Below, piece after piece: positions 8,080 through 15,765 of a DNA stretch of 44,947 nucleotides. The notes beneath the pieces were generated by a model. It was not told where the DNA came from. It made no database searches and saw only the letters and a program-made list of their open reading frames with translations. The stretch is from Anaerolineae bacterium (GTDB lineage: Bacteria > Chloroflexota > Anaerolineae > JAFGEY01): positions 1 through 44,947 of the forward strand of contig JADHXD010000020.1 of the NCBI GenBank assembly GCA_016783145.1, in the 5' to 3' direction. Both the position numbers and the translations under genes were made by a program. Position 1 is the first letter of the stretch, and each line of letters starts with the position of its first letter.

Positions 8080-8550
8080 ATGAATCCGAGAGCGATCCAG
8101 GACGACTATGTGGAGGAGTTCAGCCACTGCTATGGCTGCGGCCGGCTCAACGAGCACGGCCTGCAGGTCAAGAGCTACTGGGACGGCGACGAGGCCGTCT
8201 GCACCTACACGCCCGAGCCGTACCACATTGCCGTCCCCGGCTATGTGTATGGGGGGTTGATCGCTTCGCTCATCGACTGCCACTGTATCGGGACGGCTGC
8301 AGCGGCAGCCGCCCGCGCCACGGGACACGAGATGGGGACCCCGCCGCTGCCGCGCTACGTGACAGCGGCGCTGCACGTGGACTATGTGCGCCCCACACCG
8401 CTGGGAGTGCCGCTGGAGGTCCGGGCTAGGGCGACCGAGATCAAGGGACGAAAGGTCGTGGTCACGGCAACGCTGTCGGCGGAGGGGGAGGTGCGCGCCC
8501 GCGGAGAGGTGGTGGCCGTCCAGATCCCGGAGGATATGGCGCCCGAGTAG
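8080..8550 (+). CDS. Hotdog-fold thioesterase (PaaI-like)
   Basis: The ATG at 8080 follows GGAGGAAT; a longer ORF from 7999 lacks a ribosome site. The 156-aa protein has the PaaI-type order: an N-terminal CYGCGRLNEHGL segment, the central hotdog helix GYVYGGLIASLIDCHC, and strand HVDYVRPTPLGVPLEV. Family members hydrolyse acyl-CoA thioesters as tetramers. The usual catalytic Asp/Glu in the helix would map to the Asp of LIDCH. Substrate unknown; cytoplasmic. It converges on the aldo/keto reductase gene, with a shared hairpin at 8697-8730 between them. Confidence 0.82.
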   Translation: MNPRAIQDDYVEEFSHCYGCGRLNEHGLQVKSYWDGDEAVCTYTPEPYHIAVPGYVYGGLIASLIDCHCIGTAAAAAARATGHEMGTPPLPRYVTAALHVDYVRPTPLGVPLEVRARATEIKGRKVVVTATLSAEGEVRARGEVVAVQIPEDMAPE

Positions 8551-8696
8551 AGCCATCGGCTCGGCAAACGGAAGGGCTGCCATGAGGACGGTAGGAGAGG
8601 CGAGACACATCGCTCTTGAACAAGTGACGCACGTCGCAGACGGCATGACCGGAACCAACGCGCAGGTCTCCGGGTGAACCAGTCTGCAGTAGCCGC

Positions 8697-8730
8697 CCGA
8701 GAGCGTCACCGGGCCCGGCGACGCTCTCGG
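8697..8730. terminator. Bidirectional terminator-like hairpin between convergent genes
   Basis: The arms CCGAGAGCGTC (8697-8707) and GACGCTCTCGG (8720-8730) form a perfect 11-bp stem around a GGGCCC-containing loop. It sits between the hotdog gene (+) and the aldo/keto reductase gene (-). Confidence 0.55.
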
Positions 8731-8736
8731 ACGTGC

Positions 8737-9738
8737 CTACCAGGCGTAGGCCTCGGGGGCTGGACCCGGTCGGAGCGGCCTGCCGCGATTGATGTCAAAG
8801 ATCTCGTTCAGCCTGTTCATCGTCTCCTCATCCAAGCGCAGCTCTGCCGCTCGCTCGATGCCTTCCAGATGCTCCAGGCGGCGGATGCCTACGATGGCGG
8901 ACGACACAGCAGGATTCGCCAGGGTCCAAGCGATGGCGACGACGTGCTCCTTTTCCCCGATATCCCCGCAGAGGGCTGAGAACGCACCGAACTGTGTATT
9001 CCCGCTGAGATTCAGCCCGTATTCCCTCTCTACGTTGTACGTCCTCGACCCTTCCGGAGCCTGTCTCTTTCCGGTGAGCAGTCCACCAGCCAGGGGCATG
9101 TAGGCCAGGATGCCGATGCCAAAGTCCAGAGCTGCCGGGAGCACCTCCAGCTCGGGGATCCTGTTCAGGAGGTTGTACTGTGTCTGCTCAGAAACGAACC
9201 CCAGGAAGCCACGCTGCAGGGCCTGCATCTGGAACTTTGCCAGCCCCCACCCGGGGAAGTTGCTGGTGCCCACGTAGAGGACGTCCCCGTGGTCCACCAG
9301 CCGCTCAAAAGTGCCCCAGAACTCTTCGGCAGTGATCCTGCGGTCGATGTGATGGACCTGGTACAGATCGACGTGGTCGGTCTGCAGCCGCTTCAGCGAG
9401 TCGGCAAGGTGCCTGCGGACCTTGTACGCGGATATGCCGTGCTCCTCGTTCGGTATGTCTGGGTCCGTCATGTTGCCGTACACCTTGGTTGCCAGGACAA
9501 CGCTGTCCCTGCGGCCTCCTCCCTGCCTGAACCACCTGCCGAGGATCTCTTCGGTCGCGCCGCGTCCGGTCTGGCCCCCATATACGTTGGCCGTGTCAAA
9601 GAACTGGATGCCCAGCTCCAGGGCTCTGTCCATAATCTCGAACGCTTCCGCCTCTGGCGTCACGCCGCCAAAGTGCATCGTTCCCAGGCAGATCTTGCTC
9701 ACCGTGAGGTTGGACTTGCCGAGCTTTGTGTATTCCAT
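8737..9738 (-). CDS. Aldo/keto reductase
   Basis: A 333-aa NAD(P)H-dependent oxidoreductase with a TIM-barrel fold. The catalytic tetrad is visible: Asp and Tyr in FFDTANVYGG, Lys in VVLATKVYGN, and His in YQVHHID. The N-terminus MEYTKLGKSNLTVSKICLG is typical of the AKR family related to YghZ/YajO-type and potassium-channel beta-subunit-like proteins. The ATG is preceded by GGGGGAG. It lies 111 bases downstream of the fucosidase gene on the same strand, so the pair is probably co-transcribed, and a role in sugar or aldehyde metabolism is plausible. Substrate not determinable. Confidence 0.92.
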   Translation of the reverse strand: MEYTKLGKSNLTVSKICLGTMHFGGVTPEAEAFEIMDRALELGIQFFDTANVYGGQTGRGATEEILGRWFRQGGGRRDSVVLATKVYGNMTDPDIPNEEHGISAYKVRRHLADSLKRLQTDHVDLYQVHHIDRRITAEEFWGTFERLVDHGDVLYVGTSNFPGWGLAKFQMQALQRGFLGFVSEQTQYNLLNRIPELEVLPAALDFGIGILAYMPLAGGLLTGKRQAPEGSRTYNVEREYGLNLSGNTQFGAFSALCGDIGEKEHVVAIAWTLANPAVSSAIVGIRRLEHLEGIERAAELRLDEETMNRLNEIFDINRGRPLRPGPAPEAYAW

Positions 9739-9849
9739 TCATCTCCCCCTTCTGTTCCTGTCTTTCTCGGCTTGTGAGCTCCACTGACCTCTCCCCCCGC
9801 CTTGTCGTCGACCTTGCCGAGAGGGGCGAGGGGAGAGGCGCGCGTGCTG

Positions 9850-11136
9850 CTACTTGAGATAGAGCTCGATCACGGGCACCACCACGTCCGGTTTCTGCAC
9901 AGGGAGGACCAGGGAGAGGACGTTCTCATCGACCCCCCAGCGTGCCAACCGCTCGGCAGGAACGATCGGGATCTCGGAGGCATCGTTCAGCAGTTGGGCG
10001 TACTTGACCTTGCCGCCGAATCCGTCCAGGTGCAGCGCTCGGAAGGGCCAGGCCAACACGTGCACGTACATACGGTTGGTGTCGGGGTTGTAGGTCAGCC
10101 GGCAGTCCTGAGGTGTCTCAAATCCCTCTGGAGCTGGCCCGCACCCATAGATGGAGCGACCGTGGCGCTTCATCCACGCTCCCATGCCCGACAGCCGGTC
10201 CAGGGCTCGCTGGTCAAACTCCCCGCGCGCGGTCGGGCCGACGTTGAGCAGCAGGTTCCCTCCCTTGCTCACCGTGTCGATCAGCATGCGCACCAATTGG
10301 TCGGCGCTCTTCCACGTGGACTCGTCGCGGTGGTAGCCCCACGAGCCGGAGAAGGTCTGGCACGTCTCCCACAGCACTGGCTTGCCGTCGACCTGGGGCT
10401 GCTTGCGGAGCATCACCTGCTCGGGCGTGCGATAGTCCCACCCTCCGGGCACGTCCATGAGGTCCAACCGGTCATCGACCAGGATCTTGGGCTGGAGCTC
10501 GCGCGTCATCTTGATCAGTTTTTCCGACTGCCAGTCGTCCCTGCCCTTGCCATCCTCGCCGGGATAGGAAAAGTCGTAGAAGATCAGGTCGATCTGGCCG
10601 TAGCCGGTCAGAAGCTCGCGCGTCTGGTTGTTCAGGTACTCGGCGTACTTGCGGACGTCCCTGCCCGCGGTCTCGGCCCGGTATTCCGCGTTGTCGCGCA
10701 TGGGGTGGACTCGATCGACCGGAAACTCGGGATGATGCCAGTCGATCAGAGAGTGGTAAAAGCCCACGCGCAGCCCTTCCGCGCGAAAGGCCTCGACCAT
10801 CGGCTTGATGAGGTCCTTGCCATACGGTGTGTTGGTGGCCTTGTAGTCAGTGTACTTGGAGTCCCATAGGCAGAACCCCTCGTGGTGCTTGGTGGTGATC
10901 ACAAAGTACTTCATGCCCGCGTCTTTGGCCGCTTGTGCCCACGTCTTGGGATCGTACAGGTCCGGGTCAAAGTGGTCAAAGTAGGCCTGATAGGCTTCGT
11001 CCGTAATGCGCTCTTGATTCTTGACCCACTCGTGGCGTGCCGGCAGTGCATACAGCCCCCAGTGGATGAACAAGCCAAACCGGTCGTGCGCCCACCACTT
11101 CCAGTCCCCTTGCGGTTCCCACACCATGTCTGTCAC
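9850..11136 (-). CDS. Alpha-L-fucosidase, glycoside hydrolase family 29
   Basis: A 428-aa protein with GH29 hallmarks: WWAHDRFGLFIHWGLYALP at the N-terminus, YFVITTKHHEGFCLWDSKYT around residue 80, and LIFYDFSYPGEDG, which contains the likely nucleophile Asp (equivalent to LIWFDG in other members). The segment NLLLNVGPTARGEFD is also diagnostic. GH29 enzymes release alpha-linked fucose with retention of configuration. No signal peptide is present, so the enzyme probably works in the cytoplasm on imported oligosaccharides. A promoter lies at 11203-11231. The 3' gap before the aldo/keto reductase holds a weak inverted repeat (CCTCTCCCC at 9788, GGGGAGAGG at 9830). Confidence 0.92.
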   Translation of the reverse strand: MTDMVWEPQGDWKWWAHDRFGLFIHWGLYALPARHEWVKNQERITDEAYQAYFDHFDPDLYDPKTWAQAAKDAGMKYFVITTKHHEGFCLWDSKYTDYKATNTPYGKDLIKPMVEAFRAEGLRVGFYHSLIDWHHPEFPVDRVHPMRDNAEYRAETAGRDVRKYAEYLNNQTRELLTGYGQIDLIFYDFSYPGEDGKGRDDWQSEKLIKMTRELQPKILVDDRLDLMDVPGGWDYRTPEQVMLRKQPQVDGKPVLWETCQTFSGSWGYHRDESTWKSADQLVRMLIDTVSKGGNLLLNVGPTARGEFDQRALDRLSGMGAWMKRHGRSIYGCGPAPEGFETPQDCRLTYNPDTNRMYVHVLAWPFRALHLDGFGGKVKYAQLLNDASEIPIVPAERLARWGVDENVLSLVLPVQKPDVVVPVIELYLK

Positions 11137-11202
11137 AGTACGCTCCTTCCAGGCTTGATCGCCTCACTCACTTGTGCTTACGCCGCGCTACAGATGATAC
11201 CC

Positions 11203-11231
11203 TTTATACCCGCAGAGCCTGAGGCTGTCAA
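11203..11231 (-). promoter_or_regulatory. Sigma-70-type promoter for the fucosidase operon
   Basis: On the minus strand, TTGACA (11226-11231), a 17-base spacer and TATAAA (11203-11208). It is nearly consensus and lies about 65 bases upstream of the start codon. Confidence 0.65.
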
Positions 11232-11257
11232 GTTCCGGTTCTTGATATGTAGAGCTA

Positions 11258-11286
11258 TTGAACTTTGCCTCTCTCTGTGGTATCAT
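11258..11286 (+). promoter_or_regulatory. Sigma-70-type promoter for the serpin gene
   Basis: TTGAAC (11258-11263), a 17-base spacer and TATCAT (11281-11286), with TGG before the -10 box. It is back-to-back with the fucosidase promoter; the two -35 boxes are only 26 bases apart, so one bound regulator could affect both. The transcript would have a leader of about 165 bases. Confidence 0.6.
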
Positions 11287-11457
11287 AGTAGCGAGGCGTT
11301 GACCGGGCAAAGGCCGCGCTGTCGGCTCTGGTGAGTGGAACTTATTTCGGTCACAATCCGTCTAGAGATTGGGTGCTGGCATCCGCGCCGCCGCCTCCTG
11401 CGCACATCCGCGTGGGGTGAGTGGGGGAGGTCGTCGGGAATATGGACAGGAGGACAC

Positions 11458-12825
11458 ATGAGAAACATCATTCAGGGGCTGCTCGTCGCGTGCGTGTTGT
11501 TGGGGCTGGTGGGCTGTGCTGTCCCGCCGGCAAAGCCGACCGCGGAGCCTGCCGTCGAGCCGACAGCGACGCTGACGAAGGCTCCAACCAAGGAAGCCGG
11601 TGGCGGGAGCGGGGGTGCGCCTATGGGCGATCTGGTGCAGTCGGCAAAGCAGCGTTCGATCGTGCCCAAGGCAAGTGAGGACGATCTCGCGGACCTGGCC
11701 TCCGGGAACAGCGCGTTCGCCTTTGACCTCTACCAGTCGTTGAAGGGCCGAGAGGGCAACCTCTTTTACTCCCCGCACAGCATCTCGCTGGCCCTGGCGA
11801 TGACCTATGCTGGCGCGCGCGCCGACACCGAGGGACAGATGGCCGAAACGCTCCGCTTTGCGCTGTCCCAAGATCGCCTCCACCCGGCGTTCAACCGGCT
11901 CGACCTTGAGCTCGCTGCTCGGGGCGAGGGCGCCGAAGGCAAGGACGAGCAGGGCTTTCGCCTGAACATCGTCAACGCCCTGTGGGGCCAGGCCGGCTAC
12001 GAGTTCCTCGCCCAGTTCTTGGACGTCCTGGCCGAGAACTATGGTGCGGGGATGAGGCGTCTTGACTATGTCCGCGATCCCGAGGGATCTCGCGTGACCA
12101 TCAACGACTGGATCAGCGAGCAGACCGAGGGCCGGATAGAGGACCTGATCCCGGCGGGAGCGATCGACACGCTGACACGGCTGGTGCTGACCAACGCGAT
12201 CTATTTCAACGCGGCGTGGCTGGAGCCCTTCCAGCCAGAGCGGACCGAGGACGGGCCCTTTCACCCGCTGGGAGGCGGCGAGGTCACCGTGCCCATGATG
12301 GTGCAGACGACCTCTCACGGGTACGCTGAAGGGGAAGGGTACCAGGCAGTCGAGATCCTGTACGACGGCAGGGAACTGTCGATGGTGATCGTGCTGCCAA
12401 AAGAGGGCCAGTTTGAGGCCGTGGAAAGCACGCTGGACGGCCAGCGCGTGGAGGCCATCGTGCAGGATCTGAGGCGCGGACAGGTTGCGCTGACGATGCC
12501 CAAGTTCGAGTTCGAGTCTGAATTCGGCCTATCGGATACTCTCGCGGCGATGGGGATGCCGGTCGCTTTTGGCGCGGACGCGGATTTCAGCGGGATGACC
12601 GGGAACCGCGACCTGTCTATCTCGGAGGTGATTCACAAGGCCTTTGTGTCTGTGGACGAGGCGGGGACCGAGGCCGCGGCTGCCACTGCGGTGATCATGA
12701 GATTCACGGCAGTCCCGGCAGAGCCCGTCCAGGTGACGTTGGATCGCCCGTTCATCTTTGTCATCCGGGATATCGAGACCGGCGCCATCCTGTTCGTGGG
12801 ACGCGTCCTGGATCCGAGCGCATAA
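11458..12825 (+). CDS. Lipoprotein serpin (serine/cysteine protease inhibitor)
   Basis: The ATG at 11458 follows AGGAGG and gives 455 aa. Residues 1-20 are a lipoprotein signal ending in the lipobox LVGC (Cys20), followed by a Pro/Thr/Glu-rich linker to about residue 60. The serpin core then runs to the end, with NIVNALWGQ, LVLTNAIYFNAAW (a strand 3A signature) and the C-terminal RPFIFVIRDIETGAILFVG. The hinge of the reactive-centre loop, GTEAAAATA starting at residue 403, has the small residues needed for loop insertion, so this should be an inhibitory serpin. Loop length differs from alpha-1-antitrypsin, so the P1 residue (in or near IMRFTAV) is uncertain. It probably protects the cell surface from proteases. 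Serpins are patchy in bacteria. Confidence 0.93.
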   Translation: MRNIIQGLLVACVLLGLVGCAVPPAKPTAEPAVEPTATLTKAPTKEAGGGSGGAPMGDLVQSAKQRSIVPKASEDDLADLASGNSAFAFDLYQSLKGREGNLFYSPHSISLALAMTYAGARADTEGQMAETLRFALSQDRLHPAFNRLDLELAARGEGAEGKDEQGFRLNIVNALWGQAGYEFLAQFLDVLAENYGAGMRRLDYVRDPEGSRVTINDWISEQTEGRIEDLIPAGAIDTLTRLVLTNAIYFNAAWLEPFQPERTEDGPFHPLGGGEVTVPMMVQTTSHGYAEGEGYQAVEILYDGRELSMVIVLPKEGQFEAVESTLDGQRVEAIVQDLRRGQVALTMPKFEFESEFGLSDTLAAMGMPVAFGADADFSGMTGNRDLSISEVIHKAFVSVDEAGTEAAAATAVIMRFTAVPAEPVQVTLDRPFIFVIRDIETGAILFVGRVLDPSA

Positions 12826-13021
12826 GATTGGGTCAGGGCTTGCGCGCTACGACCATCCGCACCGGCTAAAGGGGACTTGGGTTCCCTGCCGGGCCATGTG
12901 CCCTTCCATCTCGGCCTGCAAGCGGGCCTGTACCGATCGGCAGATCCTCCGGCGAGCGGTTGGGTCGTCCTTTGCGGGGCGCTCACGGCATGAGAGAGGA
13001 TCCATTGAAGAAGAGGAGAGT

Positions 13022-13972
13022 GTGGCATTGAACAAAAGAGACAGGGTGCTCCGTCTGTTGGACGAGGCAGCGCCGCAGGAGTACGTCCCTGCCGCGTTCT
13101 TTATGCACTTTGACCCGTCCTGTCACCGTGGGCAGGCGGCGATCGACAAGCACCTCGAGTACTATCGCTATACGGGGATGGACTTGCTCAAGATCCAGTA
13201 CGAGCACGCATTTCCCAGGAGACCCGAGATCCAGACGCCGGACGACTGGGCCGGGATGCCCCTGTATGGGGTGGACTTTTACCAGGACCCGCTCGACGTC
13301 GTGGGGGGGCTGGTCAAGGAGGCCAAGGGAGAGGCCCTGGTGCTCATGACGCTCTATTCTCCCTTTATGTGTGCCGGGCACACGACGAGCGGGCAGATGA
13401 TCACCGAGCACATCACGCAGGACCCAGAGGCGGTGGTACGGGGGATGGAGATCATTACCGAGAGCGTGCTGATCTTTGTCCGCGAGTGTATCAAGCTGGG
13501 CGTGGATGGCTTTTACGCCTCTACGCAGGGAGGGGAGAGCGGGCGGTTCGCCGATCCCGCACTCTTTCAAGCGTGCATCAAGCCCTACGATCTGGCGGTG
13601 ATGGAAGAGATCGACCGATCGTGCGTCTTTAACATCCTGCACATCTGTGACTATAGCGCGGGATATGACGATCTGACGCCATTCCTGGACTACCCAGGCC
13701 ACGTCGTGAACTGCTCGCTGACCCTGGGATCCACGTCGATCACGGCCAAGGAGGCGGCTGAGATGTTCGATCGCCCCTTCATGGGGGGTATGGAACGCAA
13801 GGGGGTCATCGCCCACGGGAGCGCGGACGAGGTGAGGCGAGCTGCCGAGGAGCTGCTGAGTGAAGCCCCGGAGCGGTACATCCTGGGCGCGGACTGCACG
13901 GTGCCCGGCGACACCGATTGGGATGTCCTGCGGACGGCGATCTCGACGGCGCACGCGTACCGGGGGCGGTAG
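13022..13972 (+). CDS. Uroporphyrinogen decarboxylase (URO-D)-family protein
   Basis: The GTG at 13022 follows GAGGAG and gives a 316-aa protein; a longer ORF reaching back to 12758 runs into the serpin gene and is not credible. The barrel shows URO-D-family features: LNKRDRVLRLL at the N-terminus, LLKIQYEHAF, the GVDGFYASTQGG segment, FNILHICD near residue 205, and a C-terminal YILGADCTVPGDTDWD. Divergent members include corrinoid methyltransferases and decarboxylases with unknown substrates. The protein lacks the canonical N-terminal RQAGR-type substrate loop of HemE, so haem synthesis is unlikely. No corrinoid protein lies nearby. Confidence 0.8.
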   Translation: MALNKRDRVLRLLDEAAPQEYVPAAFFMHFDPSCHRGQAAIDKHLEYYRYTGMDLLKIQYEHAFPRRPEIQTPDDWAGMPLYGVDFYQDPLDVVGGLVKEAKGEALVLMTLYSPFMCAGHTTSGQMITEHITQDPEAVVRGMEIITESVLIFVRECIKLGVDGFYASTQGGESGRFADPALFQACIKPYDLAVMEEIDRSCVFNILHICDYSAGYDDLTPFLDYPGHVVNCSLTLGSTSITAKEAAEMFDRPFMGGMERKGVIAHGSADEVRRAAEELLSEAPERYILGADCTVPGDTDWDVLRTAISTAHAYRGR

Positions 13973-13977
13973 CTTCC

Positions 13978-14087
13978 TCTCGTGCCGATGCTCCTTGGTC
14001 GGCACGTGGGTTGTGCGCGGGGGCCAGTGTTGGCTTCCGCAAGGCTTCCCACCCCAAGCCGTTCCGACGGGGACCGTCCGAACGAGA
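13978..14087. repeat. Pair of inverted TCTCGT-type palindromes
   Basis: Two hairpins in opposite orientation. The first, at 13978-14006, is TCTC followed by the stem GTGCCGA/TCGGCAC. The second, at 14061-14087, has stem TTCCGACGG/CCGTCCGAA followed by CGAGA, the reverse complement of TCTCG. The arrangement resembles a BIME. The same family recurs at 15511-15760 and 24294-24321. Confidence 0.6.
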
Positions 14088-14132
14088 AGACAGGAACCCA
14101 CTTTGCTTTGTGAGTGTGGATCGCAGGGAGGC

Positions 14133-14690
14133 GTGCCCAAGGTCCCATACATCGTGCGGCACTGCGCGGCGACGGGGCAGGAGCCACCGGCGCCCCTGAC
14201 GGAGGAGGGCCGGGCCCAGGCGGAGGCGTTGTGCGCGTTCCTGAGTGGCTACCCCATCGAGCGCATCGTGTCCAGCCCGTTCCGGCGCGCCCGGGAGAGC
14301 ATCCTGCCCCTGGGCAAGCGCCTGGGGCTCGAAGTAGAGACGGATAAGCGGCTCCGCGAGCGCACGCTGAGCACCGTCTCGCTGCCCGACTGGCGCGAAC
14401 AGCTCCGGTGCTCGTTCTGGGACCTGGACCTGGCCGTCGGGGGCGGGGAGTCGAGCCGGCAGGCGATGGGGCGAGCGGAGGCGGCCCTTGGAGAGATCGT
14501 GAGCCACCCGGCGCGGAGCACGGCGGTCGTCACGCACGGGAACTTGATGGCCCTGGCGCTCAAGCTCTACGACCGCCGCGTCGGGTTCGAGGAGTGGGTG
14601 GAGCTGACCTATCCCGACGTCTACAGGGTGATGGTCAGGGAGACCCCCGCGATCGTGGGGAGGATCTGGATGGAAGAGAACGTTCGATGA
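14133..14690 (+). CDS. Histidine phosphatase family protein (phosphoglycerate-mutase-like)
   Basis: A 185-aa protein beginning at a GTG preceded by GGGAGG. The RHG-type motif reads YIVRHCAATGQEP near residue 5, so the catalytic His is present but the Gly after it is Cys, as in some branch members. IVSSPFRRARESI supplies the second Arg, and VVTHGNLMAL near residue 135 the second His. Such enzymes hydrolyse phosphomonoesters through a phosphohistidine. The stop overlaps the ATG of the next gene (ATGA, 14687-14690), so the two are translationally coupled. Substrate unknown. Confidence 0.85.
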   Translation: MPKVPYIVRHCAATGQEPPAPLTEEGRAQAEALCAFLSGYPIERIVSSPFRRARESILPLGKRLGLEVETDKRLRERTLSTVSLPDWREQLRCSFWDLDLAVGGGESSRQAMGRAEAALGEIVSHPARSTAVVTHGNLMALALKLYDRRVGFEEWVELTYPDVYRVMVRETPAIVGRIWMEENVR

Positions 14691-15499
14691 TCGGGCAACT
14701 GCAGCGTCGCGATCTGCTGTTCCTGGTCAGTACGCTGATGCCCTGGACCGACGATCCCGAGCGAGCAGCGGATCGCATCCGGGCGGACGAGGCATTGTTC
14801 GAGTCCATGCTCGACGACGAGGGGCTTTTCCGCCGGCTGATGGGGGGCGAGGACATCCTGCTCCAGGTGTCGCCCTGGCTGCTCTTTGCGACCCTGCTGC
14901 AGCGGGCGCGGCGCGACCTGGTGCGCGAGTCGTACACCGTGGAGCAGAGGGACCGTCAAAAGGTGACCCTGTTTGACGCCGACCAGGTGGTCGACCTGCT
15001 GGAGCGCAGGGCGGTGCGTGCGTACCTGGCCGATGTGCTGGCCTCGTTCACGCGCGTGGGGAGCGAGATGGTGCCCGTCCGCGTGGAAGAGGGCACATGG
15101 CGCTGGTACCGTACCCACGACCTCGACGTGTACAGCCTGATGCGCTACTGCCAGGCGCTGGACGAGGGGGTGCGCTATGACCCGTACAAGCGCATCGCCG
15201 ATGCCTGCCTCTTTATGGCGGGCATGTTCCCCGAGTACATCGACGCCCAGCACCGGTACCCGTTGAGCCGTCAGGTCCGCCCTCGCGCCAGGGGTCGGGT
15301 CCTGACCCGGCTGGAGGACTATGAGGCGCACGGACAGGCCTTTTACCGGCTGGCGGCGGAGCACGAGACGGCCCAGGCGGAAGGGATAGACCAGGTGCTG
15401 GCCACGTTGTCAGCGGGCTTTATCCTGGCAGAGAAGGCGCTGTCCTTTTTGGCGAACCGCTACCTGCAGTTCGCCCGTCACACGTTGTTTGATTCGTAA
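14687..15499 (+). CDS. Conserved-looking protein of unknown function coupled to the histidine phosphatase
   Basis: A 270-aa, mostly helical, charged protein with no signal peptide or membrane span. The ATG overlaps the preceding stop as ATGA, which fixes the start; the longer ORF from 14408 only shadows the phosphatase. Acidic helices fill the first 60 residues, then a basic and Arg-rich middle (LLQRARRDLVRESYTVEQRD) and a helical C-terminus. No family was recognised. Translational coupling suggests a shared role with the phosphatase. Confidence 0.7.
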   Translation: MIGQLQRRDLLFLVSTLMPWTDDPERAADRIRADEALFESMLDDEGLFRRLMGGEDILLQVSPWLLFATLLQRARRDLVRESYTVEQRDRQKVTLFDADQVVDLLERRAVRAYLADVLASFTRVGSEMVPVRVEEGTWRWYRTHDLDVYSLMRYCQALDEGVRYDPYKRIADACLFMAGMFPEYIDAQHRYPLSRQVRPRARGRVLTRLEDYEAHGQAFYRLAAEHETAQAEGIDQVLATLSAGFILAEKALSFLANRYLQFARHTLFDS

Positions 15500-15510
15500 G
15501 GGAGCCGTCC

Positions 15511-15760
15511 GCTCGTGCCGACGCAGAGCGTCCCGCGTCGGCACGCGGCACCTTGGGACCTCTCGTTCTCTCGTGACGACGCTCTGCGTCGTCGCGAGGC
15601 GCGGTGGGCGGACTGGGCCAGCTTCCTCGCAGGCCGTTCCGACGGCACCGTCGGAACGAGAGACTCTCAGCGACTCCTCACCCTCTGCTGCCGATACTCT
15701 GTGTCGGCACGTGGCATTCCTCGCCACGAGGCATTCCGACGGGTCCCCGTCGGAACGAGA
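15511..15760. repeat. Cluster of five TCTCGT-type palindromes
   Basis: Five hairpins fill the gap between two convergent genes: 15511-15545 (CGTGCCGACG/CGTCGGCACG), 15569-15598 (GACGACGC/GCGTCGTC), 15636-15661 (TTCCGACGG/CCGTCGGAA), 15690-15711 (GCCGA/TCGGC) and 15733-15760 (TTCCGACGG/CCGTCGGAA). Most carry TCTCGT or its complement ACGAGA at one foot, and orientation alternates. Stems of the same family differ by paired changes, such as GTGCCGACG against TTCCGACGG. Confidence 0.65.
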
Positions 15761-15765
15761 CAGGA

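Noticed and set aside
13022-13972. HemE, haem-pathway uroporphyrinogen decarboxylase
   Set aside because: The N-terminal substrate-binding Arg motif of HemE is missing and no haem genes are nearby; only the wider family is supported.
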